From Acetobacteraceae bacterium (GTDB lineage: Bacteria > Pseudomonadota > Alphaproteobacteria > Acetobacterales > Acetobacteraceae), in assembly GCA_030041375.1 (NCBI GenBank), contig JASHOA010000093.1:1-64000 (forward strand): a stretch of 64,000 nt of DNA, given 5' to 3'. Shown one piece after another: positions 1 to 8,460 of the stretch (position 1 is its first letter; each line of letters starts with the position of its first letter). Under the pieces are notes generated by a model. The model was not told the origin of the DNA and ran no database searches. It saw nothing but the letters and a program-made list of their open reading frames with translations. The position numbers and the translations under genes were made by a program.

Positions 1-196
1 GGGCTGACTATGCAGCCCGACACGGGCCTCGCGGTTTATTCGAGCCCGCGATTCACGCCCTCCGACGTTTCCGCCTCGGGCGATCGCGGGCTAGACCCGT
101 GTTGGGCTGACTATGCAGCCCGACACGGGCCTCGCGGTTTATTCGAGCCCGCGATTCACGCCCTCCGACGTTTCCGCCTCGGGCGATCGCGGGCTA
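1..196. repeat. Two tandem copies of the two-hairpin repeat (family 1)
   Basis: The first copy (1-93) is cut by the window edge; the second (91-196) is complete and shares the CTAG at 91-94 with it. Each copy has a first hairpin with CCCGTG-type arms (GGGCTG/CAGCCC core), a short CGGTTTATT linker and a second hairpin with arms AGCCCGCGAT/ATCGCGGGCT. The last three bases, CTA at 194-196, are the reverse complement of the TAG stop of the TpsB gene on the minus strand. Further copies lie near 2794, 3815, 26346, 44036, 47216 and 56571. Confidence 0.93.
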
Positions 197-1936
197 AAAC
201 CGTACCAGCACGCGCCAATAAACGGCGTCCTCCTTCAGCGGTGTCACGTTGGCGCTGGCGCCGAGAGGCTCGGTCGTGAAGCGCGTCAGTCCCACGAGGT
301 CGAACTCGGTATTCGGAGTGAAACTAAGCCTGACGCCGCCGCCCACGGAAGCGAGCCGCCCGTTGGGCAGGAGCGGCTGGTTCTGCCAGGCATAGCCCCA
401 GTCATAGAAGCCGAAGAACTGCGCCGCCGGTCGCGCGGGATAGCCGAAGAGATTGAAGGAAAGTGCCGTATTGAGCTGCAGTTCCGCGGTCGCGGCCACC
501 GCCTTGTCGCCGGTTACTTCGCCGGAGTAGTAGCCGCGCGTGAAGACCAAGCCGCCGAGATAGAATTTTTCCACGGCTGGCAGGACCACCCCGCTCCATT
601 GGCCGGTGAGCAGCCCCTTCAGCGCAACCGTCGCACCCGACCAGGGCGAAAAGAGCGTCTGCGTGCGCGTCAGCTCGCCCGCGATCTTCGTGAAGCCGGT
701 CTGCTCACCGATCACGCTCGGGTCCGGGTTGTCGTTGCCGGTGCCGCCGAGGAACGGCATGCCGAACGAGAGGCGGACGGAGGCCGTATCGATGGCCGGG
801 CGTGGTGTGCCGAGCCAGGTATCTTCGAGGGCGTAGTCGAAACCGAGCCGCAAGACGCGCAGCTCATCGAGGCTCGCCTGGACCTGCTGGCCCTCGGGCC
901 CGGAATCGTCGCGCACTTCGCTCCTGATACCGTCGAGATTGACGATCAGGTTGAGATTCTGCTGGCGCGAGCGGATCAGCGGGTAGATGGCGCCGACGCC
1001 GAACACGGTGGTCAGTCCCTGGTAGCCGATGGCTTCAAGCTGCCCGTACGGGTTGGAAATGCCGTCCCCGTAATAGACGCGGATCCGCAGGCCCGAGCCG
1101 CCGACGAATGTCTCGTAGGAGGCCTGCCCGAAGTTCTGGGTATTGCCGGAGGTGTGGTAGAGGGAGACCTCGGTCTGTTCGCCGTATTGCGTGAAGCTGT
1201 TGGCGTCGAGGACCAAGAGGCCTTCGGCCGGGCCGGTTCCGGGGAAGGCGGCATTGTCGGCCGTGATGAGGCCGGAAATCATCTTGCGGTGCACTTCGGC
1301 AACCAGGGTCAGCGCGCCCGGCTCTCCGGTCGAAGGCTTGAGGACGGCGCGGATGCTGACGCCCGGGACATCCTGGGCGAGCAGCAGCCAGCGTTCCAGT
1401 GCCGCGCTGCTGATCGGGCGAACAGCGGTCAGATGATTGAGGAAGCGCAGCACCTGCACGCCCGCCGGGCCGATGTTGCCCTGCAGCTTGACCGCCGCGA
1501 TGTAGGCCTCGATGACCGTGAAGCTGAGCGTTCCCGAGGAGGCGAGAGTGGCGGAGACGGTCACCAGCGGGTAGCCGTTGCGCCGATAGAGATCGAGGAT
1601 CGCAACCCGTGCTTTCTCGATGGCGGCGAGCTTCACGCTCGGGCCCGTCAATCCGGCGACGAGCGGGTCAAGGCGGCTGGCGGGGAAGACGGTGGCGCCG
1701 GTGATCAGCACCTTCTGTACCTGAACAGCAACGTTCGGCACGGCGGTCGGGCCCTGCGGCAGCGGGGTCACGGCCGGGCCGCCGACGGCGGGCGGCTGCG
1801 GCGGCAGAATGCGCGGCAGCGGCGTTCCTTGCGGGATCTGCGCCCGTACCAGGCCGGGAACGCCGAGCAGGACGAGCGTGCCGAGGAGGCATGCTGCCCA
1901 CCGCATCCTCCCCCTCCGGCGGCGGCGCGGCGGCAT
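194..1936 (-). CDS. ShlB/FhaC-type two-partner secretion transporter (TpsB)
   Basis: Outer-membrane beta-barrel that would export a large TpsA exoprotein (type Vb secretion). From the chosen ATG the product is about 580 residues. It has an arginine-rich start, a hydrophobic signal segment ending near residue 32 (VRA), a proline-rich linker, a ShlB-type POTRA domain at about 72-146 and a barrel ending in a C-terminal Phe (VLVRF), as expected for BamA-inserted barrels. The FTRGY sequence matches the family's conserved RGY/RGF loop-6 motif. A GTG at 1951, just after a GGGGGGAG stretch, is an alternative start. No TpsA partner is visible; a parA-like gene lies upstream. The TAG stop is supplied by the adjoining repeat. 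Confidence 0.88.
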   Translation of the reverse strand: MPPRRRRRGRMRWAACLLGTLVLLGVPGLVRAQIPQGTPLPRILPPQPPAVGGPAVTPLPQGPTAVPNVAVQVQKVLITGATVFPASRLDPLVAGLTGPSVKLAAIEKARVAILDLYRRNGYPLVTVSATLASSGTLSFTVIEAYIAAVKLQGNIGPAGVQVLRFLNHLTAVRPISSAALERWLLLAQDVPGVSIRAVLKPSTGEPGALTLVAEVHRKMISGLITADNAAFPGTGPAEGLLVLDANSFTQYGEQTEVSLYHTSGNTQNFGQASYETFVGGSGLRIRVYYGDGISNPYGQLEAIGYQGLTTVFGVGAIYPLIRSRQQNLNLIVNLDGIRSEVRDDSGPEGQQVQASLDELRVLRLGFDYALEDTWLGTPRPAIDTASVRLSFGMPFLGGTGNDNPDPSVIGEQTGFTKIAGELTRTQTLFSPWSGATVALKGLLTGQWSGVVLPAVEKFYLGGLVFTRGYYSGEVTGDKAVAATAELQLNTALSFNLFGYPARPAAQFFGFYDWGYAWQNQPLLPNGRLASVGGGVRLSFTPNTEFDLVGLTRFTTEPLGASANVTPLKEDAVYWRVLVRF

Positions 1937-2084
1937 CGTTCCTGGCAACACATCTCCCCCCTGTCGCGGGCCGCCGGCCGGGGCCGCGCATGGCCTCCCG
2001 GCCGCAGTCGTTTCGCATTCCGTCACTGCCTTGAAACCATAAGCGCTTGCACCGGTTTGCGGGAAGGGGGTTGGCCGGCGTTGC

Positions 2085-2714
2085 TCATCCGGCGAGCGCG
2101 GCGACTTCGGCGGCAAGGGCGGCCATCTCCGCCGCCGCCGGGGAGCGCGGCGCCGCCTCGAGCACCGACAGGCCGGAGGCGAAGGCGGACGCAAAGGCCG
2201 CGCGGTTGCCGAGCACGGAGGCCAGGACGGGCAGGTCGCGGGCGGCGATCTCCGATTCGATGGCGGCGCGCAAGCGGCTGCCCGCCGGTGCGCGGTTCAG
2301 TGCGAGACGCGCCGGCCGCCGCTCACTGGCGGCCAGCCGGAGCGTTCCTTCGGCGGCCCAGAGGTCGGGCGGGCTGGGCTGGAGAGGCACCAGAACGAGG
2401 CTCGCAGCCCGCACTGCCTGGCGCGCATCGGTATCGATTTCGGGTGGGGTGTCGATCAGCACGAGATCGTGCAGGCGGGCGATCCGTTCGAGCTCGATGC
2501 CGAGACGCCAGCCGGCGACTTCCAGAAAGTCGAACGCGGCCGCCGCCTCTCGATTCGCCTCGCGGAGCCGGTGCCAATGCGCGAGGCTTCGTTGCGGATC
2601 AGCATCCAACAGGGCGAGCCGCCGGCCGGGGGCGAGTGCGACCGCGAGGTTGGCGGCAAGGGTGGTCTTGCCGGCGCCACCCTTCTGCTGGGCCACTGCG
2701 ATCACGATCGCCAT
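2085..2714 (-). CDS. ParA/MinD-family ATPase
   Basis: A 209-residue P-loop ATPase of the ParA/Soj type. It opens with a deviant Walker A, KGGAGKTT (about residues 10-17), followed by LLDADPQRS (switch I-like) and LVLIDTPPE (Walker B-like). ParA proteins bind DNA or surfaces with ATP and position plasmids, chromosomes or protein complexes. No parB or parS-like partner gene is adjacent, so this looks like an orphan ParA rather than a partition operon. The ATG at 2714 has AAGGGAG about 6 bases upstream. The tpsB gene follows 148 bases downstream on the same strand; whether they are co-transcribed is unclear. Confidence 0.88.
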   Translation of the reverse strand: MAIVIAVAQQKGGAGKTTLAANLAVALAPGRRLALLDADPQRSLAHWHRLREANREAAAAFDFLEVAGWRLGIELERIARLHDLVLIDTPPEIDTDARQAVRAASLVLVPLQPSPPDLWAAEGTLRLAASERRPARLALNRAPAGSRLRAAIESEIAARDLPVLASVLGNRAAFASAFASGLSVLEAAPRSPAAAEMAALAAEVAALAG

Positions 2715-2793
2715 CGGCCGCTCCCTTGTGTCCCGATTCCCAAGTCCGGGCGGATTGCAGCGGGCTGGGATCGGGACACGCGTCATTTGTTTT

Positions 2794-2899
2794 TAGACCT
2801 GTGTCGGGCTGACTGTGCAGCCCGACACGGGTCTAGCGCTTTATTCGAGCCCGCGATTCACGCCCTCCGACGTTTCCGCCGCGGGCGATCGCGGGCTAG
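2794..2899. repeat. Two-hairpin repeat, family 1 (copy between parA and gmk)
   Basis: Complete copy running from TAGACCTG to GCGGGCTAG in the divergent region between the ParA-like gene and gmk. The first hairpin has CGGGCTG/CAGCCCG arms. It differs from the other copies by a few substitutions (TCTAGCGC in the linker, CCGCGGGCG in the second hairpin). Confidence 0.92.
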
Positions 2900-3163
2900 T
2901 CAGGGACAGATCACAAGCGAGGGTTGCAGAAACGACCGATTCGCGGCAACCCCAACTCCGGTTCAGCGCGTGAGTGCCGCGGCTCCGGCGGTGGTGTCGA
3001 GCGAGCGGGCGATGTCCGGCAGGGCCGGCAGGCGCTGAAGAACCGGTTGGTCTCGATTCACTGAGTGGGCGGCAGCACGCGGCGGCTCGCAGAGCCTGCG
3101 AGTGGTATGGTCGCGGGTCGGGTCCTGATAAAGCTTCCCCGGGAGGGGCGGGATCCGGATTCG

Positions 3164-3811
3164 ATGGCATGCACGTCTTCCATTCGCCGCCGCGGCGTTG
3201 CCCTGGTCATTGCCGGGCCGTCGGGGGTGGGCAAGAGCGCACTCACGGAGGCCCTGCTTTCCGCCGAGCCGGCGGCGGTGCGCTCGGTCAGTGTCACGAC
3301 GCGGCCGCCGCGGGCCGGAGAAATCGAAGGAGCGCATTACCATTTTCGCGACGTTGCGGCGTTCCAGGCACTGGTGGCGGGAAACGAACTCTTGGAATGG
3401 GCGGAGGTGTTCGACCATCGTTACGGCACGCCGCGGGCGCCTGTTCTCGGTGCGCTGGAGGAGGGAAGGGACGTCCTCTTCGACATCGACTGGCAAGGGC
3501 ATCGGCGCCTGCGGGCAGTGCTGCCCGGCGATGTCGTCAGCGTATTCGTGTTGCCGGCCTCGCTTTCGGTACTCGAAGCCCGGCTCAGGGATCGTGGTGA
3601 CCCGCCGGAGCGGATCGCGCGGCGAATGGCGCAGGCGACGGACGAGATCGCGCACTGGGGGGAATTCGATTACGTGCTGGTGAACGACGACCTGGAGGCT
3701 GCCGAGGCAGAGGTGAGGGCGATCCTCGCGGCTGCCCGGCTGGCAACGAAAAGGCGCCCTGGGCTGGAGGGCTTCGTCGATGCGCTCGTCCCCGGAAGCA
3801 TGGATGAATGA
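3164..3811 (+). CDS. gmk: Guanylate kinase
   Basis: Phosphorylates GMP to GDP with ATP, an essential step of guanine nucleotide synthesis in the cytoplasm. The 215-residue product has the P-loop GPSGVGKS (about 18-25), the SVTTRPPRAGE GMP-binding segment, the DIDWQG motif and an arginine-rich lid (RLRDRGD, ERIARRMAQA). Length is normal for the family. The ATG at 3164 leaves about 10 residues before the P-loop strand. An in-frame ATG further upstream (3065) would add residues that look non-coding. A 5'-truncated copy of the family 1 repeat follows the TGA stop almost at once, placing it at the convergent end with rsmA. Confidence 0.95.
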   Translation: MACTSSIRRRGVALVIAGPSGVGKSALTEALLSAEPAAVRSVSVTTRPPRAGEIEGAHYHFRDVAAFQALVAGNELLEWAEVFDHRYGTPRAPVLGALEEGRDVLFDIDWQGHRRLRAVLPGDVVSVFVLPASLSVLEARLRDRGDPPERIARRMAQATDEIAHWGEFDYVLVNDDLEAAEAEVRAILAAARLATKRRPGLEGFVDALVPGSMDE

Positions 3812-3814
3812 CAA

Positions 3815-3885
3815 GGGTCTCGCGCTTTATTTGAGCCCGCGATTCACGCCCTCCGACGTTTCCGCCTCGGGCGATCGCGGGCTAG
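3815..3885. repeat. Partial two-hairpin repeat, family 1
   Basis: Holds only the linker and second hairpin (GGGTCTCGCGCTTTATTTG through GCGGGCTAG); the first hairpin is missing. It sits immediately after gmk at its convergent junction with rsmA. Confidence 0.9.
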
Positions 3886-3916
3886 TACCCGGAATCACAC
3901 ATGGGTAACACAGGCT

Positions 3917-3960
3917 CCCTCACCCGGCGCTCCGCGCCGCCCTCTCCCAGAGGGAGAGGG
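3917..3960. repeat. REP-like hairpin motif between gmk and rsmA
   Basis: The stretch starts CCCTCACCCGGCGC and ends in CTCTCCCAGAGGGAGAG, giving two small stem-loops (GGCGC/GCGCC and CCCTCTCC/GGGAGAGGG). From general knowledge, very similar intergenic motifs are scattered through many proteobacterial genomes. It could act as a bidirectional terminator for the convergent genes. Confidence 0.6.
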
Positions 3961-4011
3961 TAACGTGTTTCGAGGTCATGTGAGTGAGTCACTCATGAGT
4001 GAAAGTTGGTA

Positions 4012-4851
4012 CTAGCCCGGCAGCAGGCTTGCGAGGCGGTCGAACTCGGCGATGGAGAGGGTTTCGGCGCGGCGATCGGAGGCGATGCCGGCGGCCTCGA
4101 GCAAGGCGCCTCCGCCGAGCGATTTGAGGCCCTGGCGCAGCATCTTGCGGCGTTGGCCGAAGGCGGCCGCGGTCAGGCGCTGCATGGCAGCGAAGCGGGA
4201 AGGGGGCGGCTGCTCGGAGTGGGGAACGAAGGCGACGACTGCCGAGGCTACTTTCGGGCGTGGCAGGAAGGCAGCGGGCGGCAAGCGGAGCACGATCGCG
4301 ACCTCCGAGGTCCATTGCGCGAGGACGGAAAGCCGCCCGTAGGCCGGGCTTTCGGGGCGGGCCGTGATGCGTTCGGCAACTTCGGCCTGGAACATCAGGG
4401 TCAGGCCGGCGAAGGCGCCGGCCTCGGCGAGCCAGGCGATGAGCAGCGGGGTTGCGACATTGTAGGGCAGGTTGGCCACCACGTGGCGGGGCGGAGGAAC
4501 CAGGGCGGGCAAGGCCACTTCGCGGGCGTCCGCCATCACCAGGCGGAATCGCGCCGGGTGGCGAAGGCGAAGCGCATCGAGCGCGGGAGCGGCGCGGGGG
4601 TCGATTTCGATCGCGGTGAGGCTTGCGAGCGGGGTTTCAAGGAGGGAGGCGGTCAAAGCGCCGGGGCCGGGGCCGATCTCGATCACGTTCATCCCGGAAA
4701 GATTTCCTGCCGCCGCGGCGACGCGGCGGGCGAGTCCGGCGTTGCGCAGGAAGTGCTGGCCGAGCGACTTGCGGGCCGAGAACAGCGGCGAGGCAGAGCG
4801 GGATGATGCCAGGCCGTCACGCTTCACGTTCGTCTGGCCGGGCCATTTCAT
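4012..4851 (-). CDS. rsmA: 16S rRNA (adenine1518-N6/adenine1519-N6)-dimethyltransferase
   Basis: KsgA/RsmA dimethylates two adjacent adenines in helix 45 of 16S rRNA during small-subunit maturation. The 279-residue product shows the conserved start ARKSLGQHFL, SAM-binding motif I (VIEIGPGPGALT, about 56-67), the acidic ribose-binding IEID, and the catalytic NLPYN motif (about 127-131). No strong Shine-Dalgarno precedes the ATG at 4851, and about 25 residues precede the conserved core. It is last in the lptF-lptG-lptD-surA-rsmA run, 58 bases after surA. pdxA, often found between surA and rsmA in related bacteria, is absent. Its TAG stop lies in GGGCTAGTACC, a sequence also present in the nearby repeat end. 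Confidence 0.95.
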   Translation of the reverse strand: MKWPGQTNVKRDGLASSRSASPLFSARKSLGQHFLRNAGLARRVAAAAGNLSGMNVIEIGPGPGALTASLLETPLASLTAIEIDPRAAPALDALRLRHPARFRLVMADAREVALPALVPPPRHVVANLPYNVATPLLIAWLAEAGAFAGLTLMFQAEVAERITARPESPAYGRLSVLAQWTSEVAIVLRLPPAAFLPRPKVASAVVAFVPHSEQPPPSRFAAMQRLTAAAFGQRRKMLRQGLKSLGGGALLEAAGIASDRRAETLSIAEFDRLASLLPG

Positions 4852-4909
4852 TGCGATGCGGAATCGCTGTGCGCACCCGCCGGGCGTCCTTTCGATGCAA
4901 TGGGCGAAG

Positions 4910-6190
4910 TCAGGAGGAGCGGATCTCGATCGCGGCGCGGCGGCGCAGATTGGCCAGCAGTTGGCGGGAGAGGAGTTCGGCCCGATTGTCGACGATGTCG
5001 CGCGCGACATCCTGAGGTCGCGGCGCCTCGGGGTTTTCCAGTCCGCGCGAGCAGACCATCACCACCGCCACACCGTCGTTGGCGATCAAGGGTTCGCTCA
5101 CCGTGTCGAGCTTGATGTTGGTGAGGAGGGTGCGAAATGCCTCCGGGGTCACGCGGTTGAGCACGATGGGCCCCGGATCGGCCGGCTGCACGGAGCCGGC
5201 TTTCTTGTTCGCCGCCTCCATCTCATCGCAGCTGTGCACGCTCGAGGCGAGGGCGCGCGCCTGTTCGATAAGGGCGCGTTGCGCCGCGGTCGGCGCGGCC
5301 GGATTGAACGGGGTTTTGAAGGGCAGGAACACCTGGCGGAGAGAGACCATGTCGGTGGCGCTGCCGCCGATCGGCCGGCGGCCGAACAACTGCACGATCT
5401 CGAGCCCCCCCGCGACCGGGATCGGGTCGCTGATGGCGCCGGGCGGCATTTCGTTGGCGAGGGTGACGACCTGCGGATCGAGCTGGCTCGCCTGCACCCA
5501 GCCGAGGGTGCCGCCCTGCAATGCGGTCTGGCTCTGGCTGAACTGGGCGGCGACCACGCCGAACGGCGCCCCGGCGCGAAGCTCCTCGATGACGGTGGCG
5601 GCGAACTTCTCGGCCTCGGGGCGCTTGGCGGGATTGTCGATCGGGATGAAGATTTCCGAGACCAGGTATTGTGTCTGGCCGGCCTGCTGTTGCAGGGCCG
5701 CGATCCGGTCCGCGATTTGTTTCGGTGTGACCTGTGCCTCCGGACCGAGTTGCTGGCGTAAGAGTTCGGTCCAGCCGAGCTCGACCCGGATCTGATCGAT
5801 CAGCGTGCGCAGCGCGACACCCTGGCCCGCCAGGCGGTCGCGCAGGGCGCCCGGGGTGAGGTGATTCTGCGCCTCGATCGCGGCGATGGCGGCGGCGATC
5901 GCCTTGTCCGGAACGACGATGTGCGCCTCTTCGATGGCCTGCAGGCGGAGCTTCTCGTCGATGAGCTGGTTCAGGATCTGCGGCTTCAGCCGATCGAGCG
6001 CATCGGGCGACATCGGGATGCCGGAAGAGAGCGCGAACAGGCGGACACGGTTGTCCACATCGGCGCGGCTGATCGCCACTCCGTTCACGACCGCGGCAAT
6101 CGATTCGGTCTGCGCTCGAGCCGGCGAGCCGAATACGGGAAGGAGGAGTGCGATCAGGAACGGCAGGCAGAGGGCAATCCGAAGTCGCAT
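4910..6190 (-). CDS. surA: Periplasmic chaperone / peptidylprolyl isomerase SurA
   Basis: Escorts unfolded outer-membrane proteins, including LptD, through the periplasm to the BAM complex. The 426-residue product has a signal peptide with cleavage after ARA (about residue 26), a SurA N-terminal chaperone domain (about 27-150; SIAAVVNGVAISRADVDNR), one recognisable parvulin domain (about 170-275; GGTLGWV) and a weaker second parvulin-like region, followed by the C-terminal helix typical of the family. It lies 59 bases downstream of lptD in the usual alphaproteobacterial order, which fits its role in LptD assembly. Confidence 0.95.
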   Translation of the reverse strand: MRLRIALCLPFLIALLLPVFGSPARAQTESIAAVVNGVAISRADVDNRVRLFALSSGIPMSPDALDRLKPQILNQLIDEKLRLQAIEEAHIVVPDKAIAAAIAAIEAQNHLTPGALRDRLAGQGVALRTLIDQIRVELGWTELLRQQLGPEAQVTPKQIADRIAALQQQAGQTQYLVSEIFIPIDNPAKRPEAEKFAATVIEELRAGAPFGVVAAQFSQSQTALQGGTLGWVQASQLDPQVVTLANEMPPGAISDPIPVAGGLEIVQLFGRRPIGGSATDMVSLRQVFLPFKTPFNPAAPTAAQRALIEQARALASSVHSCDEMEAANKKAGSVQPADPGPIVLNRVTPEAFRTLLTNIKLDTVSEPLIANDGVAVVMVCSRGLENPEAPRPQDVARDIVDNRAELLSRQLLANLRRRAAIEIRSS

Positions 6191-6249
6191 GCAAGCCTCA
6201 TCAGGCAGCCGGGGAGCGGAGAGAAGGCGCCCGCCGGCGAATCCGGTGA

Positions 6250-8460
6250 TTATAGGGCGTTGAAGCCGAATTGTCCCACCGTCTTGAAGGTGATCTGGAT
6301 CAGGAACAGCGTCGCACCGTTGTCACCGTTGAGTGAGGTGAAGCGGCGAGCGAACTGGACGGCGACAATCATGCACTCGTTCTCGTAGGAACCGGTAACG
6401 CCGGCCGAGTCCGGCTTGCCGTCCGCGAGATTTTCCCGCCCATAGCCGGTCAGGCGCCATGCTCCGAAATGAGACGAGGCATCGAGCGAGGCCTCGCTGC
6501 GCGGCACGTCGACCTCGGACTCCACGTCTGCCAACGGTTCGCTGTCCAGATCATAAGGATTGATCGGGGTGTAGAGATATCCGGCTGTCAGGCGGAGGAG
6601 GTCGTTTCCGAAACTTGCGGTTGCATCGGTGAATTGCAGGCTGAGCGGGTTGGTGGAAAAGCGGTTCTGCCAGGTCAGGTTGAGCCAGGGGTTCGGAGTG
6701 ACGGTGAGGCGGCTCACGACGTCGGAAAAATTGTTGTTGAGGCCGGAACCGACCGGGAAGGTCGTGTCCGTGTGCAATCGCCAGGACTGGCCGATCAGCC
6801 CGTCGATGGTCGTGCCCCCGATATACCAGGCCCCGTGCAGGGCATAGTTCGCACGAATGCCGCCCTCGGCGCGGTCGATGCCGGGGAACTTGTTCCAGCC
6901 GAACAGGTTGGCGTCGGTGAACTCGAGGAAGAGGCTGTCCTCGTTGGGAACGGTCGAATAGCTGGTCCCGCCGGTGTTGGGTGCGACGATGAACTGCACG
7001 ATCGGCTCGATGAGCTGGCTGCCCCAGGCACCCGAGCGCATCAGCGGCCAGCGAAAGGTGACCCCCGCCTGCGGCAGCGCACGCGCGGTCGTCTCGTTAT
7101 TGAACGAAAAGAAATCCGGCTGCTGCTCGAGCTGGTTGCCGGAATAGGCGGCCGCGGTGAGATGGAGCGCGAAGTCCCAGAGCGTGCCGTCGGGCCCGAC
7201 CGCAGGGCGATCCCAGTTCGCGATGGCGGAGACGCGCTGGACGTTGGCGCCGACCGGCCGGAGGATGTTGAAGTATCCGGTATCGAGCGAGAAGCGGCCG
7301 CCCAGGGCATCCGGCGCACCGAAATAACTGTACTGCCAGTGCGGCAGCACGACCGGCAGGGCGGCATCGTCGATCGAGGAATTGAGCCCCTGATAGATGC
7401 GCGTGTCGAGGCGCGTGTAGGCGCCTTGCCCGAAGCCTTCGACATAAGCCTGGCTCGTCAGTACATCAGCGCCATTGGCGATGTTGAAGTCGCGCAGATA
7501 ATCGGCCGAGGTGGCCCGGTTGTAGCTGAAGCCGTAGCGGTAGGTGTCGTTGTAGTCGAAGATGCCGTTCGCAAACAGGGCGCCCTGCGGCGAACCTTCG
7601 TCGCGGGCGATATAGCCGTTCAGGTTGACCGCGCCGTTGTTGAAGTCGCGGCGATAGATGAGGTTGAGCTGCGGGCCCTGCTCTGAGGCAATGGTCGGGG
7701 AGACGACGAGGTCGGACTGTCCGTCGAGCACGAAATAGTAGGGGACGGTGAGAAAGGCACCGATGTGGGAGGCAACGCCGAAGGAAGGAACCAGGAGGCC
7801 GGTTCCCCGCTTGACCGAGGGATCGACCGTCCAGAAATACGGGAAATAGAAGACGGGAAAGCCATAGATGCGCATCATGGCGTCGTAGTACTCGATGCGC
7901 TTGTCGACCAGATCCTGCACCACGCGCGAGGCGGTGATCTGCCAGAGCGGTGGTGCGGTCGGATTCTTGGCGCAGAGATTGCAGGTGGAATAGACGGCCC
8001 GCGCGAGATCGTTGATCTGGCCGCCGGTGCGGCGGCCGCCATTGGCGATCAATCTCGCATTCTGTGGAAGCCTGACGCTCATGCCGGTGAGGACGGCGTT
8101 CAGCATGCCTTTGGAAAGCTGGGCGCGATCGGAAAACAGCACCTGGCCATCCGGTTCGAGCAGTACGACGTGGCCGGTGGCGATGGTGATTCCGGTGTTG
8201 CGATTGTAGGTGGCTTTGTCCGCCTGCAGCACATGCCCGGTCTGCCAGGCCTGGACGTGGCCGGTTGCGGTGACCACGCCGGTATTGCGGTCATAGGACA
8301 GCTTGTCGGCGAGAAAGGTGACCGGTTCGGTGTTCGAGAATTGCTGCCCCGGCCCGGCCGAAAAGATCGAGGGCTGGGCGTGGGCGGGCGGCGGAAGAAG
8401 GACTGCGAGCAGAACGAGGACAAGGGCGGCGCCCCGTCTTGCCGCCCCGAGATCAGCCAT
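6250..8460 (-). CDS. lptD: LPS-assembly protein LptD
   Basis: Outer-membrane barrel that, with LptE, inserts lipopolysaccharide into the outer leaflet. The 736-residue product has a signal peptide (LVLVLLAVLLPPPAHA), an OstA/LptA-like jellyroll region at about 48-150 (VTFLADKLSYDRNTGVVTA; HVLQADKATYNRNTG) and a long barrel region. A CNLC pair sits at the junction; cysteines are expected in LptD because its maturation uses disulfides. The start ATG overlaps the end of lptG by 8 bases, indicating tight co-translation. LptF and LptG, the inner-membrane parts of the same machine, lie directly upstream. Confidence 0.95.
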   Translation of the reverse strand: MADLGAARRGAALVLVLLAVLLPPPAHAQPSIFSAGPGQQFSNTEPVTFLADKLSYDRNTGVVTATGHVQAWQTGHVLQADKATYNRNTGITIATGHVVLLEPDGQVLFSDRAQLSKGMLNAVLTGMSVRLPQNARLIANGGRRTGGQINDLARAVYSTCNLCAKNPTAPPLWQITASRVVQDLVDKRIEYYDAMMRIYGFPVFYFPYFWTVDPSVKRGTGLLVPSFGVASHIGAFLTVPYYFVLDGQSDLVVSPTIASEQGPQLNLIYRRDFNNGAVNLNGYIARDEGSPQGALFANGIFDYNDTYRYGFSYNRATSADYLRDFNIANGADVLTSQAYVEGFGQGAYTRLDTRIYQGLNSSIDDAALPVVLPHWQYSYFGAPDALGGRFSLDTGYFNILRPVGANVQRVSAIANWDRPAVGPDGTLWDFALHLTAAAYSGNQLEQQPDFFSFNNETTARALPQAGVTFRWPLMRSGAWGSQLIEPIVQFIVAPNTGGTSYSTVPNEDSLFLEFTDANLFGWNKFPGIDRAEGGIRANYALHGAWYIGGTTIDGLIGQSWRLHTDTTFPVGSGLNNNFSDVVSRLTVTPNPWLNLTWQNRFSTNPLSLQFTDATASFGNDLLRLTAGYLYTPINPYDLDSEPLADVESEVDVPRSEASLDASSHFGAWRLTGYGRENLADGKPDSAGVTGSYENECMIVAVQFARRFTSLNGDNGATLFLIQITFKTVGQFGFNAL

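Noticed and set aside
1-196. Possible CRISPR array from tandem repeats
   Set aside because: Two long copies sharing four bases, no short repeats or variable spacers, and no cas genes.
10-279. Short peptides starting MQPDTGLAVYSS
   Set aside because: They are translations of the family 1 repeat, which also appears in the other orientation, not a conserved gene.
113-2812. Very long plus-strand open frame opposite tpsB and parA
   Set aside because: GC-rich antisense frame with no domains; the minus-strand genes have full motifs.
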